A stretch of DNA of 53,534 nucleotides, taken from assembly GCA_018814355.1 (NCBI GenBank), contig JAHIZT010000052.1, forward strand, positions 1-53,534. Reading direction: 5' to 3'. Under the pieces are notes generated by a model that was not told the origin of the DNA, ran no database searches, and saw nothing but the letters and a program-made list of their open reading frames with translations. Positions 8,229 to 16,613 of the stretch are shown one piece after another. The position numbers were made by a program, and so were the translations under genes. Source of the DNA: Candidatus Thermoplasmatota archaeon. Its GTDB lineage: Archaea > Thermoplasmatota > Thermoplasmata > UBA10834. The stretch's first letter is position 1. The number at the start of each line of letters is the position of its first letter.

Positions 8229-8282
8229 ACCGGTGATCTGCGCTGTGTGAGAGCGCCGTCATAACCGCTAGACCATGGGCCC
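8210..8282 (-). tRNA. tRNA-Val (anticodon CAC)
   Basis: A 73-base cloverleaf on the minus strand. The acceptor is GGGCCCA paired with TGGGCCC and followed by discriminator A. The D arm includes TCTAGCGGTTATGA. The anticodon stem is GCGCT/AGCGC around loop CTCACAC (anticodon CAC), and the T arm is ACCGG-TTCAAAT-CCGGT. CCA is not encoded and no intron is present. Its 3' end overlaps the end of the recombinase gene on the other strand. Confidence 0.95.
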
Positions 8283-8313
8283 GACCTGAGCAGGCTGATG
8301 AATGCCCGATTGG

Positions 8314-8322
8314 TTTAATATT
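8314..8322 (-). promoter_or_regulatory. TATA-like box for tRNA-Val
   Basis: AATATTAAA on the minus strand lies about 35 bases before the first base of the tRNA, suiting a short leader. Confidence 0.4.
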
Positions 8323-8386
8323 CTTTTGGAGCTGTGCTGACCCCATTCTTTTATCAACCCAATCTCATTCATGGGGTCGATCAAAG

Positions 8387-9382
8387 ATGCTAGTAAGGAC
8401 GGCCGAAGGAAAGAGGGACATCAGAGCTCTCTGGATGGAAAAGGGGGTCGTCAAGGCGATAGACCAACGTCTCCTCCCGAGCCAGCTCAAGATTGTCACG
8501 ATAAGGACCGTCGCTGAGATGGCGCATGCAATCTCAGACATGACCATCAGAGGCGCTCCTTCCATAGGCGCTGCCGGAGCTTACGGCATGGCGCTCGCAT
8601 GGCTGAGGAAGGAGAATCTGACCAAGGCCTCAATCACCCTGGTCAAGACGCGTCCGACCGCGCACGACCTCTCCTACGGCGTCAACCTGATGCTGTCGAA
8701 ATGCGACGAGGATCTGGTGGAGGTCGCAGAATCATTCGCAGATGACATCGTGGAAATGTGCCGGAAGATCGGCGAGAACGGCGCCAAGCTGATCAAGGAC
8801 GGTTACAGGATACTCACACACTGCAACGCAGGCGCGCTCGCGACCGTTGATTTCGGAACCGCCCTGGCTCCCATGAGGGTGGCGCATAGGCAGGGAAAGA
8901 GTATCTTCGTGTATGTGGACGAGACGAGACCGAGGCTCCAGGGAGCGAAACTCACTGCCTGGGAGCTCGGGAACGAAGGCATAGATCATGCGATCATTTC
9001 GGACAACGCCGCTGGGCATTTCATGAAGAGCTCAGTGGACCTCGTGATCGTCGGCGCTGACAGGATAGCCAGGAACGGCGACTTCGCGAACAAGATAGGG
9101 ACATACAGCATAGCCGTGCTTGCGAAGGAGAACTGGGTCCCGTTCTATGTTGCTGCTCCGATGAGCACGTTCGACCCCAAGATGAGGACGGGCAAGGAGA
9201 TTATGATAGAGGAGCGGTCCGAGGACGAGGTACTACAGGTGGGCGGGTGCAGGATAGGCCCGAAAGGCTCAAGGGCTTTGAATCCGGCGTTCGATGTGAC
9301 ACCAGCTCGTTATGTCAAGGGTTTCATTACAGAAAAGGGGATCCTAAGACCCGGGGAGTTCGCGGGTCTAAGGGGACGATGA
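8387..9382 (+). CDS. mtnA: S-methyl-5-thioribose-1-phosphate isomerase
   Basis: Isomerase of the methionine salvage pathway that converts methylthioribose-1-phosphate to methylthioribulose-1-phosphate. It is a member of the eIF2B-alpha-like fold. Family motifs are IRGAPSIGAAGAYG (substrate phosphate site), THCNAGALAT with the catalytic Cys, VDETRPRLQGAKLTAWEL, and VGADRIARNGDFANKIGTY with the catalytic Asp. The spacing of these motifs favours MtnA over the related ribose-1,5-bisphosphate isomerase, but some archaea use this fold in nucleotide salvage, so a dual role is possible. It has its own promoter (CTTTTATC about 35 bases upstream) and no salvage partner nearby. Confidence 0.88.
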   Translation: MLVRTAEGKRDIRALWMEKGVVKAIDQRLLPSQLKIVTIRTVAEMAHAISDMTIRGAPSIGAAGAYGMALAWLRKENLTKASITLVKTRPTAHDLSYGVNLMLSKCDEDLVEVAESFADDIVEMCRKIGENGAKLIKDGYRILTHCNAGALATVDFGTALAPMRVAHRQGKSIFVYVDETRPRLQGAKLTAWELGNEGIDHAIISDNAAGHFMKSSVDLVIVGADRIARNGDFANKIGTYSIAVLAKENWVPFYVAAPMSTFDPKMRTGKEIMIEERSEDEVLQVGGCRIGPKGSRALNPAFDVTPARYVKGFITEKGILRPGEFAGLRGR

Positions 9383-9490
9383 TTGAGGGATCACCGCTTC
9401 TGCGCGGCGCGTCTTCAACCAGGGCTTTCCAGCTCGACTGCATATTGCCACCTGAGAGCGTGAGAGAGTGGACATGGAGTCCCGGTAGCC

Positions 9491-9498
9491 TTTTTATC
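9491..9498 (+). promoter_or_regulatory. TATA box of nop5
   Basis: TTTTTATC centred 27 bases before the ATG at 9521, which predicts a leaderless transcript. Confidence 0.5.
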
Positions 9499-9520
9499 CA
9501 GGTTCAGGATACAGAGCGCG

Positions 9521-10585
9521 ATGATCCTCACCACCAAATGGTTCGGTTCGTTCCTGTGCGATGAGGGGAAGGTCAGGAAGGCAGCTCTTTTCCCCAAGGA
9601 TCCGAAGGAGATCGCTCTGAGACTCGAGAGGATTGGGAACGGTGAGATACTTGACGAGGAGCTGAACCTCGCATCATCCGCCAAGCAGGTCACGGACCGG
9701 AGGCTCTCCGAGTACGGCAAGAAAGTCAAGTTCGATTCATCGTTCATCAAACCCGAAGACTACGGTTTCTCTCTGGACATGTATCGGGAGGCCACCATCG
9801 CCCTCGCAAAGCAGGTCGTGAGAACCAGCATCGGACCAGACGTGCACCTCGGTCAAGCAGTCCGTGCTTATGGCGACCTCGTGTTCACCAACAACATGCT
9901 GTCCGAGAGGCTGCACGAGTGGTACGGGCTGCACTTCCCGGAGCTCGAGAATGTCGTGACGGGAGAGACGTACACGAAAGCCATCTCCGAGCACGGTTCG
10001 AGAGACGCGGTATTGTCCGCGCTCAACCTCGAGATGGATTCGATTGGTTCCGAGGTCGCACAAGAAGACCTCGATTCCGTCAGACTGCTCGCTCATGCGC
10101 TGAAGGAGTCGCAGGCGACGAGAGACAAGATAGAGAGATATGTCGAGAGGCGGATGAGCGAGGTCGCGCCGAATGTCAGCAACCTCGTCGGCCCGATTAT
10201 AGGCGCGAGGCTGATCATGCATGTAGGGAGCCTGCGGCGACTTGCATCCATGCCCTCAGGGACCATCCAGCTCCTTGGAGCTGAGAAGGCGATGTTCAGG
10301 CACCTCAAGGAGGGTAGCCGACCACCCAAGCACGGCATCCTGTTCACACATCCGATGGTTAGGAACGCTCCAGGTTGGCAGAGGGGCGCGATCGCGCGAG
10401 CGCTCGCCGGGAAGATATGTTTGGCCGCCCGTGCGGACGAATACTCGCATAATGACATCTCAGGATTGCTCAAGGAGCAGTTGGAGAAGCGCGTGGCCGA
10501 GATCAAGAGGCAGCGTCCCGTCCCCCCGAAGAGGATGCCGAAGAGGCAGCAGAAACACAGGGATTCCTCGAGAAGGAACCGATAG
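9521..10585 (+). CDS. Nop5/Nop56-family C/D box RNP core protein
   Basis: Scaffold of the archaeal box C/D ribonucleoprotein that guides 2'-O-methylation of rRNA. It bridges L7Ae-bound RNA to fibrillarin. The N-terminal domain is followed by a coiled-coil (residues about 170-210) and the NOP domain, seen as GARLIMHVGSLRRLASMPSGT, GAEKAMFRH and THPMVRNAPGWQRG. The last 35 residues are a Lys/Arg-rich tail, as usual in archaeal Nop5. The gene for fibrillarin usually follows nop5 in archaea. Here the next gene is a convergent M20 hydrolase, so fibrillarin must be elsewhere. Confidence 0.9.
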   Translation: MILTTKWFGSFLCDEGKVRKAALFPKDPKEIALRLERIGNGEILDEELNLASSAKQVTDRRLSEYGKKVKFDSSFIKPEDYGFSLDMYREATIALAKQVVRTSIGPDVHLGQAVRAYGDLVFTNNMLSERLHEWYGLHFPELENVVTGETYTKAISEHGSRDAVLSALNLEMDSIGSEVAQEDLDSVRLLAHALKESQATRDKIERYVERRMSEVAPNVSNLVGPIIGARLIMHVGSLRRLASMPSGTIQLLGAEKAMFRHLKEGSRPPKHGILFTHPMVRNAPGWQRGAIARALAGKICLAARADEYSHNDISGLLKEQLEKRVAEIKRQRPVPPKRMPKRQQKHRDSSRRNR

Positions 10586-10603
10586 GGAGCATTCTAAGAG
10601 AAG

Positions 10604-11821
10604 TCATTTCGCCCGTGCGAGTTCGAGCACCGCTGAGCAGTGAATCCTCGCGGCTGTACCTAGCTGTGAGATACTTATCGCCTCTTCCGGCTGATGATAC
10701 CGCGCGAGTGCGCCTTTCTCCCCTGGCCCGACGCAGACGACAGGAACTCCGACCTCCTTGGCAATGGTATTGTCATCGGCCTCCGAGAGCCCGCAGACGA
10801 GCGAAGGTTCTTTTCCAGTGTAGTAGGTGTTCCATTTTCGCGTCACCTTGGCGAGCTCGCTGTTTGCCTGCGTCATATGAGGAAGGTACGGGTCGCCAGA
10901 CCCCACTTTGAGTCGGACTTCCACTTTGCTATTGAGCTTGAGCTTCTTGATGGTCGCTTCGATTTCTATGCTGATGTCATATGGTTTTCCCGGAACTGTG
11001 GCCCTCATCATACGGATGTGGCACTTCTCAGGAACGCTGTAGCTTGTACTATTGCCAGATATTCCAAGAACCAGTTGGCTCTCCCTTAGCGGACTGCTGT
11101 TGTCAGACATGACGCCTTGCGCAGATCGCATCCCCATCTTATCGAGCGCGGTGACGATCTTCGCCGCGTCGGAGATCGCATTCACCCCAAGTCGAGGCGT
11201 TGACCCGTGCGCGGACCTTCCGCTGACCCAGATGTCGTAGTATGACCCGCCTCGCCTTCCTATTGTGATCACATCAAGGCTGCCGATCCCTTCTCCGACG
11301 ATGACCGCCTTCGCATTCCGGAACCTGCCCGCGCTGATGAGCGTCCTGGTTCCAGCGCTGTTTTCCTCCTCTCCCGACACCGCTTGAAAGACGATGCTAC
11401 AATCAAGCCTCCGATTTGAGTGAGCGATAGTCCTGAAAGCAAGCATGAGCGACGCGAGCCCGCACTTCATATCCAAAGAGCCAAGTCCGTAGAGCATGCC
11501 TTTCTCGACCTTTGCTCCGAACGGATCATGCTTCCAGCCGTCTTTGACCTCGACCGTGTCCATGTGGCCGTTCAAGACAATTGCTGGCCTGTTCCTAGGA
11601 CCTATCCTCGCCACCACGGAAGGTCCATAGCCTTCTACAGGCACCAACTCCGGCGCCAGTTTCCACTTGTCGAGACGAGAGGCGATGAACTTGGCAATCC
11701 TTTCCTCATCTCTGTACACGCTCGGAATCCGTATGAGTTCCCTGCAGAGTTCTAGTAGTTCCCTCTCGTCGATTGACTCTGCGATGTCGATGTACTCGTT
11801 TGAGGACCCTTTCACGGCCAT
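10604..11821 (-). CDS. M20-family metallohydrolase (ArgE/DapE-like)
   Basis: A 405-residue zinc amidohydrolase related to acetylornithine deacetylase, succinyl-diaminopimelate desuccinylase and carboxypeptidase G. All metal-site motifs are intact: LNGHMDTVEV (His ligand), GLGSLDMKCG (bridging Asp), SGEEENSAG (general base and ligand Glu) and a C-terminal His in the ARYHQPEEAI region. HGSTPRLGVNA is the dimerisation-domain His region. The substrate cannot be assigned without lysine or arginine genes nearby. It is convergent with nop5 (18 bases) and divergent from aIF5A. Confidence 0.82.
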   Translation of the reverse strand: MAVKGSSNEYIDIAESIDERELLELCRELIRIPSVYRDEERIAKFIASRLDKWKLAPELVPVEGYGPSVVARIGPRNRPAIVLNGHMDTVEVKDGWKHDPFGAKVEKGMLYGLGSLDMKCGLASLMLAFRTIAHSNRRLDCSIVFQAVSGEEENSAGTRTLISAGRFRNAKAVIVGEGIGSLDVITIGRRGGSYYDIWVSGRSAHGSTPRLGVNAISDAAKIVTALDKMGMRSAQGVMSDNSSPLRESQLVLGISGNSTSYSVPEKCHIRMMRATVPGKPYDISIEIEATIKKLKLNSKVEVRLKVGSGDPYLPHMTQANSELAKVTRKWNTYYTGKEPSLVCGLSEADDNTIAKEVGVPVVCVGPGEKGALARYHQPEEAISISQLGTAARIHCSAVLELARAK

Positions 11822-11888
11822 GATCTCGCCAGGTAGATGGCATAGGCCATCTAAAGAACCTTCAGCGCCCTCACCACATTCGGTAAGG

Positions 11889-11896
11889 TATTTAAG
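11889..11896 (+). promoter_or_regulatory. TATA box of the aIF5A-agmatinase operon
   Basis: TATTTAAG centred about 32 bases before the GTG at 11924 and 41 before the ATG at 11933. Confidence 0.5.
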
Positions 11897-11923
11897 CGCT
11901 CATACTTTACCGATGGAATCGAA

Positions 11924-12319
11924 GTGAATGCCATGGCTACGGAGCAGGTGGAAGTCAGGGAGCTTAGGGAAGGCCGGTACGTGGTTATCGACGATGAGCC
12001 GTGCAAGATCTCAAGCATATCGACTTCTAAACCCGGGAAGCATGGAGAGGCCAAGGCCAGGATCGAGGCCATCGGGATTTTCGACGGGAACAAGAAGAGC
12101 GTCGTATACCCAGTGAAGCACAGAGTCCAGGTACCCATCATCGACAAGCGCACGGCCCAGATCGTGTCGATCATGGGGGCCGAGGTGCAACTCATGGACC
12201 TTGAGACATACGAGATGTTCCACCTGCCGATTACTGACGATGTGAAGGACGACCTGAAGCCGGGCGGCGAGATATTGTACCTCATCACCATGGACAGGAA
12301 GAAGATCACAAGGGTGTGA
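11924..12319 (+). CDS. eif5A: Translation factor aIF5A (hypusine-containing)
   Basis: Archaeal homologue of eIF5A, which binds the ribosomal E site and helps peptide-bond formation at difficult sequences. The modification loop SKPGKHGEAK contains the Lys (residue 39 from the GTG start) that deoxyhypusine synthase converts using spermidine. An SH3-like N-domain is followed by an OB-fold C-domain ending KKITRV. The total of 131 residues is normal. The start is GTG at 11924 or ATG at 11933; the sequence does not decide. The stop overlaps the start of agmatinase (TGATG), so the two are one translation-coupled operon. Confidence 0.93.
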   Translation: MNAMATEQVEVRELREGRYVVIDDEPCKISSISTSKPGKHGEAKARIEAIGIFDGNKKSVVYPVKHRVQVPIIDKRTAQIVSIMGAEVQLMDLETYEMFHLPITDDVKDDLKPGGEILYLITMDRKKITRV

Positions 12320-13179
12320 TGATGCCGATTCGCGGCATGCTGAGGTATGCGGACGCGGTCTCTTCGCCCGAGGACGCAGAATTCGTGATAGTTGGAGTGC
12401 CCTTCGATAAGACCACGACATATAGGAGCGGCACGAGGTTCGCGCCTACAGTTGTCAGGGAGACCTCACAGACCTTCGAGAAAGAGAACTTCGAGCACGG
12501 CATCACATTCGACGATATCCCCGTCCACGACGCCGGCGACATGTACGAGGAAGGCCATGTGGACGAGATGGTCCAGTCCGTCGAGGCGGAGGCCAGGAGT
12601 ATAGTCTCGGCCGGGAAATTTCCGCTGTTCATTGGTGGCGAACACTCGATCTCCCCTCCCGTGGTCAAGGCCTTCGGTGAGATATCGGTCATCACGATAG
12701 ACGCTCATCTTGATTTCAGGGATGAGTACCAGGGCCTGAAGAACAGCCATGCATGCGCGCACAGGCGTATTGTCGACCATGTGGGCAAGGGGAACGCATT
12801 CGCGTTCGGGGTCCGTGCCATCTCCGCGGACGAGAAATTGGATGAGGCGCTCTACGCCGATGCCTTCAGGATCCACGAGGAGGGCACTGAGAAGGTATTC
12901 GAGGAGATGTTGTCAAAGCTGAAGCGAAAGCCCATCTACCTGTCGTTGGACATCGACGGCATCGACCCTGCATACGCTCCTGGGACAGGCACTCCCGAGC
13001 CGTTCGGGCTCACGCCCTGGGATGTTAGGTACATCATCAACAGGATTGGCGATCGGCTGGTCGGATTCGATGTGGTCGAGATATGCCCGCCCTACGACAA
13101 CGGCAACACATCGATACTGGGCGCGAGGATGATGCGCGAGGTAATGGCCGTCAAGTGGAAGGCTATGCACAAGAAGTAG
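12319..13179 (+). CDS. speB: Agmatinase (ureohydrolase family)
   Basis: Manganese ureohydrolase that splits agmatine to putrescine and urea, feeding spermidine synthesis. Metal-ligand motifs are complete: GGEHSIS, IDAHLDFRDE, NSHACAHRR and SLDIDGIDPAYAPGTGTPEP. The ARMMREVMA C-terminal region is also typical. The 286-residue length fits agmatinase better than arginase or formiminoglutamase, though closely related guanidino hydrolases cannot be excluded. The ATG at 12319 shares one base with the TGA of aIF5A (GTG at 12316 and ATG at 12322 are alternatives). The pairing is sensible because aIF5A needs spermidine for hypusine. Confidence 0.88.
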   Translation: MMPIRGMLRYADAVSSPEDAEFVIVGVPFDKTTTYRSGTRFAPTVVRETSQTFEKENFEHGITFDDIPVHDAGDMYEEGHVDEMVQSVEAEARSIVSAGKFPLFIGGEHSISPPVVKAFGEISVITIDAHLDFRDEYQGLKNSHACAHRRIVDHVGKGNAFAFGVRAISADEKLDEALYADAFRIHEEGTEKVFEEMLSKLKRKPIYLSLDIDGIDPAYAPGTGTPEPFGLTPWDVRYIINRIGDRLVGFDVVEICPPYDNGNTSILGARMMREVMAVKWKAMHKK

Positions 13180-13182
13180 AGA

Positions 13183-14553
13183 CTAGCCTCTGACGATCTT
13201 CTCCACTCGCTTCTTGAACTCGTCAGCTAGCTGCTCTGATCTCTCCTCGCTTTTCGATTCCGAATAGATCCTGAATATCTGCTCTGTCCCAGAGGGCCTG
13301 AGCAGGACCCATCCGTCCTTGAAGAATATCTTCAGCCCATCGGTGGTATCGATCCTTTCGCCCTTGGAAGATTTCGCCAGCTCTGATAGTACCTTCTGCT
13401 TCTTGTCCTCAGGGCATGCCGTCTTCTTCTTGCATTGGCAGTACTGAGGTATCCTGTCGTTGATCTCCGAGAGCTTGCCGTGCTTTGCCACAATCTCAAG
13501 TATCTTTGCAACTGCCATCGCGCCGTCCCTGCAGTACTGGAAGTTGGCAAAAATCAGCCCTCCGTTCTCCTCACCGCCGAACACGCCGCCCGTGTCCATC
13601 ATTACTCTGGCGACGACTGGGGACCCGACCTTGGTGTAGATCACAGATCCATTGGCCATCTTGACTGCGTCCTCGATGCACTGCGAGCCCCCGACCGTCG
13701 TTACCACCAACCGCCCGGGCTTGTCGAGACAGACGAAGTGAGCGACGATTGCCAAGCTCCTGTCTCCGTAGAGGTATCTGCCCGTGTCATCCACGAATAT
13801 CGTCCTGTCGGCATCGCCATCATGGACAAATCCGAAATCGAAACCGCCTGAGCTTACCAGCTTCACGAGGTCCTTCGTGTTCTCGGGTGTTGGTTCGCTG
13901 TTGTGACCGGGGAACGCCCCGTTCAGGTCTGCGTTGAGAGTGACATACCTGACACCTAGCCTCTCGAGTAGCTTCGGGGTGACGAGGCTGCCAGCGCCGT
14001 TGCTGCAGTCCACTGCCACTCTGAGATTCGCCTTCCTTATCGCTCCGACATCAACCTTCGAGATGATGCCGCCGATGTACCTATCGATCGCGGTCGTGTG
14101 AGGGGTCAGTCTGCCGACCCTCGCCCAATCGGCCCTGGCAAACTTCCCTTCGTGGTAGAGCCTTTCGATCTGCTCCTCCCTCTCCCGGCTCATCTCGGTC
14201 CCATCCGCATCGATCGCCTTGATGCCGTTGAACTCCGGCGGGTTGTGCGAAGCAGTGATGACCACGCCCCCCTGTACACGGCCGGTCTTGACCGCGTACT
14301 GGAGAGTCGGTGTTGGCACTATGCCGCAGTCGAGCACGTTGCATCCCGTGGCCATCAGGCCTGAGGCGCACGCGGACTTGATCATCTCGTTGGATGTGCG
14401 GGCGTCGGTCCCGATCATGACAGTACCTTTCATTAACGTACCAATCGCCATTCCGAGCCTGAGAGCGAACTGGGTGTCCATCGCGTCTGTGTTGACGAGG
14501 CCCCTCACGCCGTTTGTCCCGAAAAGCCTTGGAGCGGATTTCTCGACTGCCAT
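13183..14553 (-). CDS. glmM: Phosphoglucosamine/phosphomannomutase family enzyme
   Basis: Alpha-D-phosphohexomutase that moves phosphate between C6 and C1 of glucosamine- or mannose-phosphate. Motifs are RLFGTNGVRG at the N-terminus, VVITASHNPPEFNGIK with the phosphoserine, the metal loop HDGDADRTIF, the sugar loop GEENGG and the phosphate loop RPSGTEQIFRIY. At 456 residues the enzyme is full length. Archaeal members are often GlmM-like with broad specificity, so the symbol is tentative. I chose ATG at 14553 since GAGGTG precedes it and a TATA box is 29 bases upstream. With the nucleotidyltransferase at 17603 it could supply UDP-GlcNAc. Confidence 0.82.
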   Translation of the reverse strand: MAVEKSAPRLFGTNGVRGLVNTDAMDTQFALRLGMAIGTLMKGTVMIGTDARTSNEMIKSACASGLMATGCNVLDCGIVPTPTLQYAVKTGRVQGGVVITASHNPPEFNGIKAIDADGTEMSREREEQIERLYHEGKFARADWARVGRLTPHTTAIDRYIGGIISKVDVGAIRKANLRVAVDCSNGAGSLVTPKLLERLGVRYVTLNADLNGAFPGHNSEPTPENTKDLVKLVSSGGFDFGFVHDGDADRTIFVDDTGRYLYGDRSLAIVAHFVCLDKPGRLVVTTVGGSQCIEDAVKMANGSVIYTKVGSPVVARVMMDTGGVFGGEENGGLIFANFQYCRDGAMAVAKILEIVAKHGKLSEINDRIPQYCQCKKKTACPEDKKQKVLSELAKSSKGERIDTTDGLKIFFKDGWVLLRPSGTEQIFRIYSESKSEERSEQLADEFKKRVEKIVRG

Positions 14554-14577
14554 CGGCACCTCTGATGTTCGAATCTC

Positions 14578-14587
14578 CAATAAAAGC
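14578..14587 (-). promoter_or_regulatory. TATA box for the hexomutase gene
   Basis: On the minus strand GCTTTTATTG is centred 29 bases before the ATG at 14553 and supports that start over a longer frame. Confidence 0.45.
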
Positions 14588-14681
14588 TTCCTATCCTTGA
14601 CCGGAAGATGGATTTGCCGGGCCAGTATTGTGACAGGAATCGAACATAGCGTTATCGTCTACAATGTGGCGTCCGCAAGGA

Positions 14682-14690
14682 TTTATAATT
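14682..14690 (+). promoter_or_regulatory. TATA box of the DUF47-pit operon
   Basis: TTTATAATT about 42 bases before the ATG at 14728, leaving a leader of about 15 bases that includes the ribosome site GGAGCAGGAAGG. Confidence 0.5.
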
Positions 14691-14727
14691 CCACCCAATC
14701 ATGCCCCTCCGAGGGGGAGCAGGAAGG

Positions 14728-15357
14728 ATGGGTTTCAAGGAATGGATAATCCCGCAGGAGAAGCACTTCTTCGACCTTTTCGAGCAACAGGCCGATGTGG
14801 TCCTCGAGGGTGCTGAAGCGCTCATGGATATGGTCAAGAACTTCGATAACTTAGCCAAGAGGCGGGACCAGATCAAGGACATAGAACACAAGGGTGACGA
14901 GCTGGTCCACACGATTGCGGAGGCCCTCAACAAGACATTTGTGACGCCGATGGATCAGGAGGACATCTCCAAGCTCGCGTCAAGGCTGGACGACATCCTG
15001 GACTACATCGAGGCCGCTTCGCATCGTCTGTGGTCATATGAGATAAAGGCCGTTCCGCCTGACATGGTGAAACTCACGGAGGTCATCGTGACCTCCTCCA
15101 GGGAGGTCAACCACGCGGTCAAGGATCTCAGGAATTTCAAGAAGAAGAACGAGATACTGAAGCATTGCATAGAGATCAACCGGCTGGAGAACACGGGAGA
15201 CGACATCACCCACGAGGCTGTCGCAGAGCTTTTCAAGAAACACGATGCAGTGGACATTATCAAGCTCAAGGAGATATACGAGTACCTGGAAGAGGCCACC
15301 GACAAATGCGAAGACGTAGCTGATGTCATCAAGGATGTCTTCATGAAGAATTCTTAG
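14728..15357 (+). CDS. PhoU-like DUF47 protein, phosphate transport accessory
   Basis: A 209-residue all-helical protein of the DUF47 family, which resembles PhoU and is usually paired with Pit phosphate carriers, where it is thought to modulate uptake. Visible features are repeated E/D-rich helices such as QIKDIEHKGDELVHTI and DITHEAVAELFKKHDAVDIIKLKEIYEYLEEATDKCED, the conserved metal-binding-type motifs of the family. The ATG at 14728 has a good ribosome site just upstream. Pit follows 10 bases after the stop, confirming the pairing. Confidence 0.88.
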   Translation: MGFKEWIIPQEKHFFDLFEQQADVVLEGAEALMDMVKNFDNLAKRRDQIKDIEHKGDELVHTIAEALNKTFVTPMDQEDISKLASRLDDILDYIEAASHRLWSYEIKAVPPDMVKLTEVIVTSSREVNHAVKDLRNFKKKNEILKHCIEINRLENTGDDITHEAVAELFKKHDAVDIIKLKEIYEYLEEATDKCEDVADVIKDVFMKNS

Positions 15358-15367
15358 AGGAGTCCCG

Positions 15368-16381
15368 ATGGAACTGCTTGGCCTCGCTGCAATCACAATC
15401 ATCTTGACCCTTGGCTTTGACTTCGTGAACGGCTTTCACGACTCAGCGAACTCCATAGCGACCATAGTCGCCACAAAGGTGTTGTCACCGATCGCGGCCG
15501 TGAGCATGGCCGCAGTATTCAACTTCGTCGGCATCGTCGTCGGTCAGGAGGTCGCCAAGACCGTTGGCAAGGGCATAATCGACACAGACATCGTCTTTGA
15601 GCACGGCGTCCTGCTGGTGTTCTGCGCCGTCATGGGGGCGCTCATCTGGGACCTCATCACGTGGTGGTTCGGCATCCCGACCTCCAGCAGCCACGCGCTT
15701 GTCGGTGGTCTCATAGGAGCGGGCGGCGCAGTGGCTGGTTTGGATGCCATAGTCTGGGGAGGCACGCTCAAGACCTCGTCTTTCATCGTGATTTCTCCGC
15801 TGGCTGGATTGACCGCCGCATTTCTGCTTATGATCCTGGTGATGTGGATTGCCAGGGGATTCACGAGAACTCTCGTGAATAAGTGGTTCAGAAAGCTGCA
15901 GCTTGGCTCGTCCGCCTTCTACTCCTTCACGCACGGCACGAATGATGCTCAGAAGGGAATGGGAGTAATCACGCTAATACTATTGATCAACGCGCCTGGT
16001 GCTTCTGGGTCCAGCGAGTTCGTGGTACCGCTCTGGGTCATGGTGGCCTGTCACTTGTCGATCTCCCTGGGCACCTTCTTCGGCGGCTGGAGGATAGTCA
16101 AGACGATGGCGTCGAGGATCACCAAGCTGGATCCGTATCAAGGGTTCTGCGCTGAGACGGGTGGGGCAATCATGTTGTTCGCGACGGCCAAGCTGGGCAT
16201 ACCTGTCAGCACGACGCACACGATCTCCGGAGGCATAATGGGCGTAGGCGCGACGCGTCGTCTGTCTGCGGTCAGATGGGGTGTCGGAAGGAAGATCGTC
16301 ATGGCATGGATACTCACGATCCCTGCCTCCGCGACCATTGCTGGTGCGCTGTTCCTGATCCTCTTGGGTTTGGGATTCTGA
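15368..16381 (+). CDS. pit: Pit-family inorganic phosphate transporter
   Basis: A 337-residue membrane carrier that imports phosphate with a cation. The two signature repeats of the family are present: GFDFVNGFHDSANSIATIVA near the N-terminus and SFTHGTNDAQKGMGVI near residue 185, with about ten hydrophobic segments. The GIPTSSSHALVGG and GIPVSTTHTISGG loops are also typical inverted-repeat halves. The first gene of the operon encodes its DUF47 partner. No phosphate-responsive regulator is seen nearby. Confidence 0.92.
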   Translation: MELLGLAAITIILTLGFDFVNGFHDSANSIATIVATKVLSPIAAVSMAAVFNFVGIVVGQEVAKTVGKGIIDTDIVFEHGVLLVFCAVMGALIWDLITWWFGIPTSSSHALVGGLIGAGGAVAGLDAIVWGGTLKTSSFIVISPLAGLTAAFLLMILVMWIARGFTRTLVNKWFRKLQLGSSAFYSFTHGTNDAQKGMGVITLILLINAPGASGSSEFVVPLWVMVACHLSISLGTFFGGWRIVKTMASRITKLDPYQGFCAETGGAIMLFATAKLGIPVSTTHTISGGIMGVGATRRLSAVRWGVGRKIVMAWILTIPASATIAGALFLILLGLGF

Positions 16382-16388
16382 TCGCAGC

Positions 16389-16604
16389 TCACGACCTATG
16401 GCTGGCCTTTCTGCGCTCCTGCCAGCGGTAGATCAGGTAAGTGACAAAAAGAGCAAACCCGAGCGCGACCCCAACCGCCACTTCATCTGAGAGGCCGACG
16501 GCTCTCGCAGCCAAAGCTGCCGCCGCCATCGCCCCCCATGGGATCAAAATCAGAACGAAGAGCTCCCAAGGCTTGGTCCTTCTCTTCCTGATCTTCTTTG
16601 CCAT
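16389..16604 (-). CDS. Small membrane protein (2 TM)
   Basis: A 71-residue protein with a very basic start (MAKKIRKRRTK), two hydrophobic segments (about 13-33 and 43-60) and a basic end (WQERRKASHRS), so both termini are probably cytoplasmic. It lies 9 bases after the nucleotidyltransferase gene on the same strand, suggesting co-transcription. No family is recognised. Confidence 0.6.
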   Translation of the reverse strand: MAKKIRKRRTKPWELFVLILIPWGAMAAAALAARAVGLSDEVAVGVALGFALFVTYLIYRWQERRKASHRS

Positions 16605-16613
16605 GCAATCACC

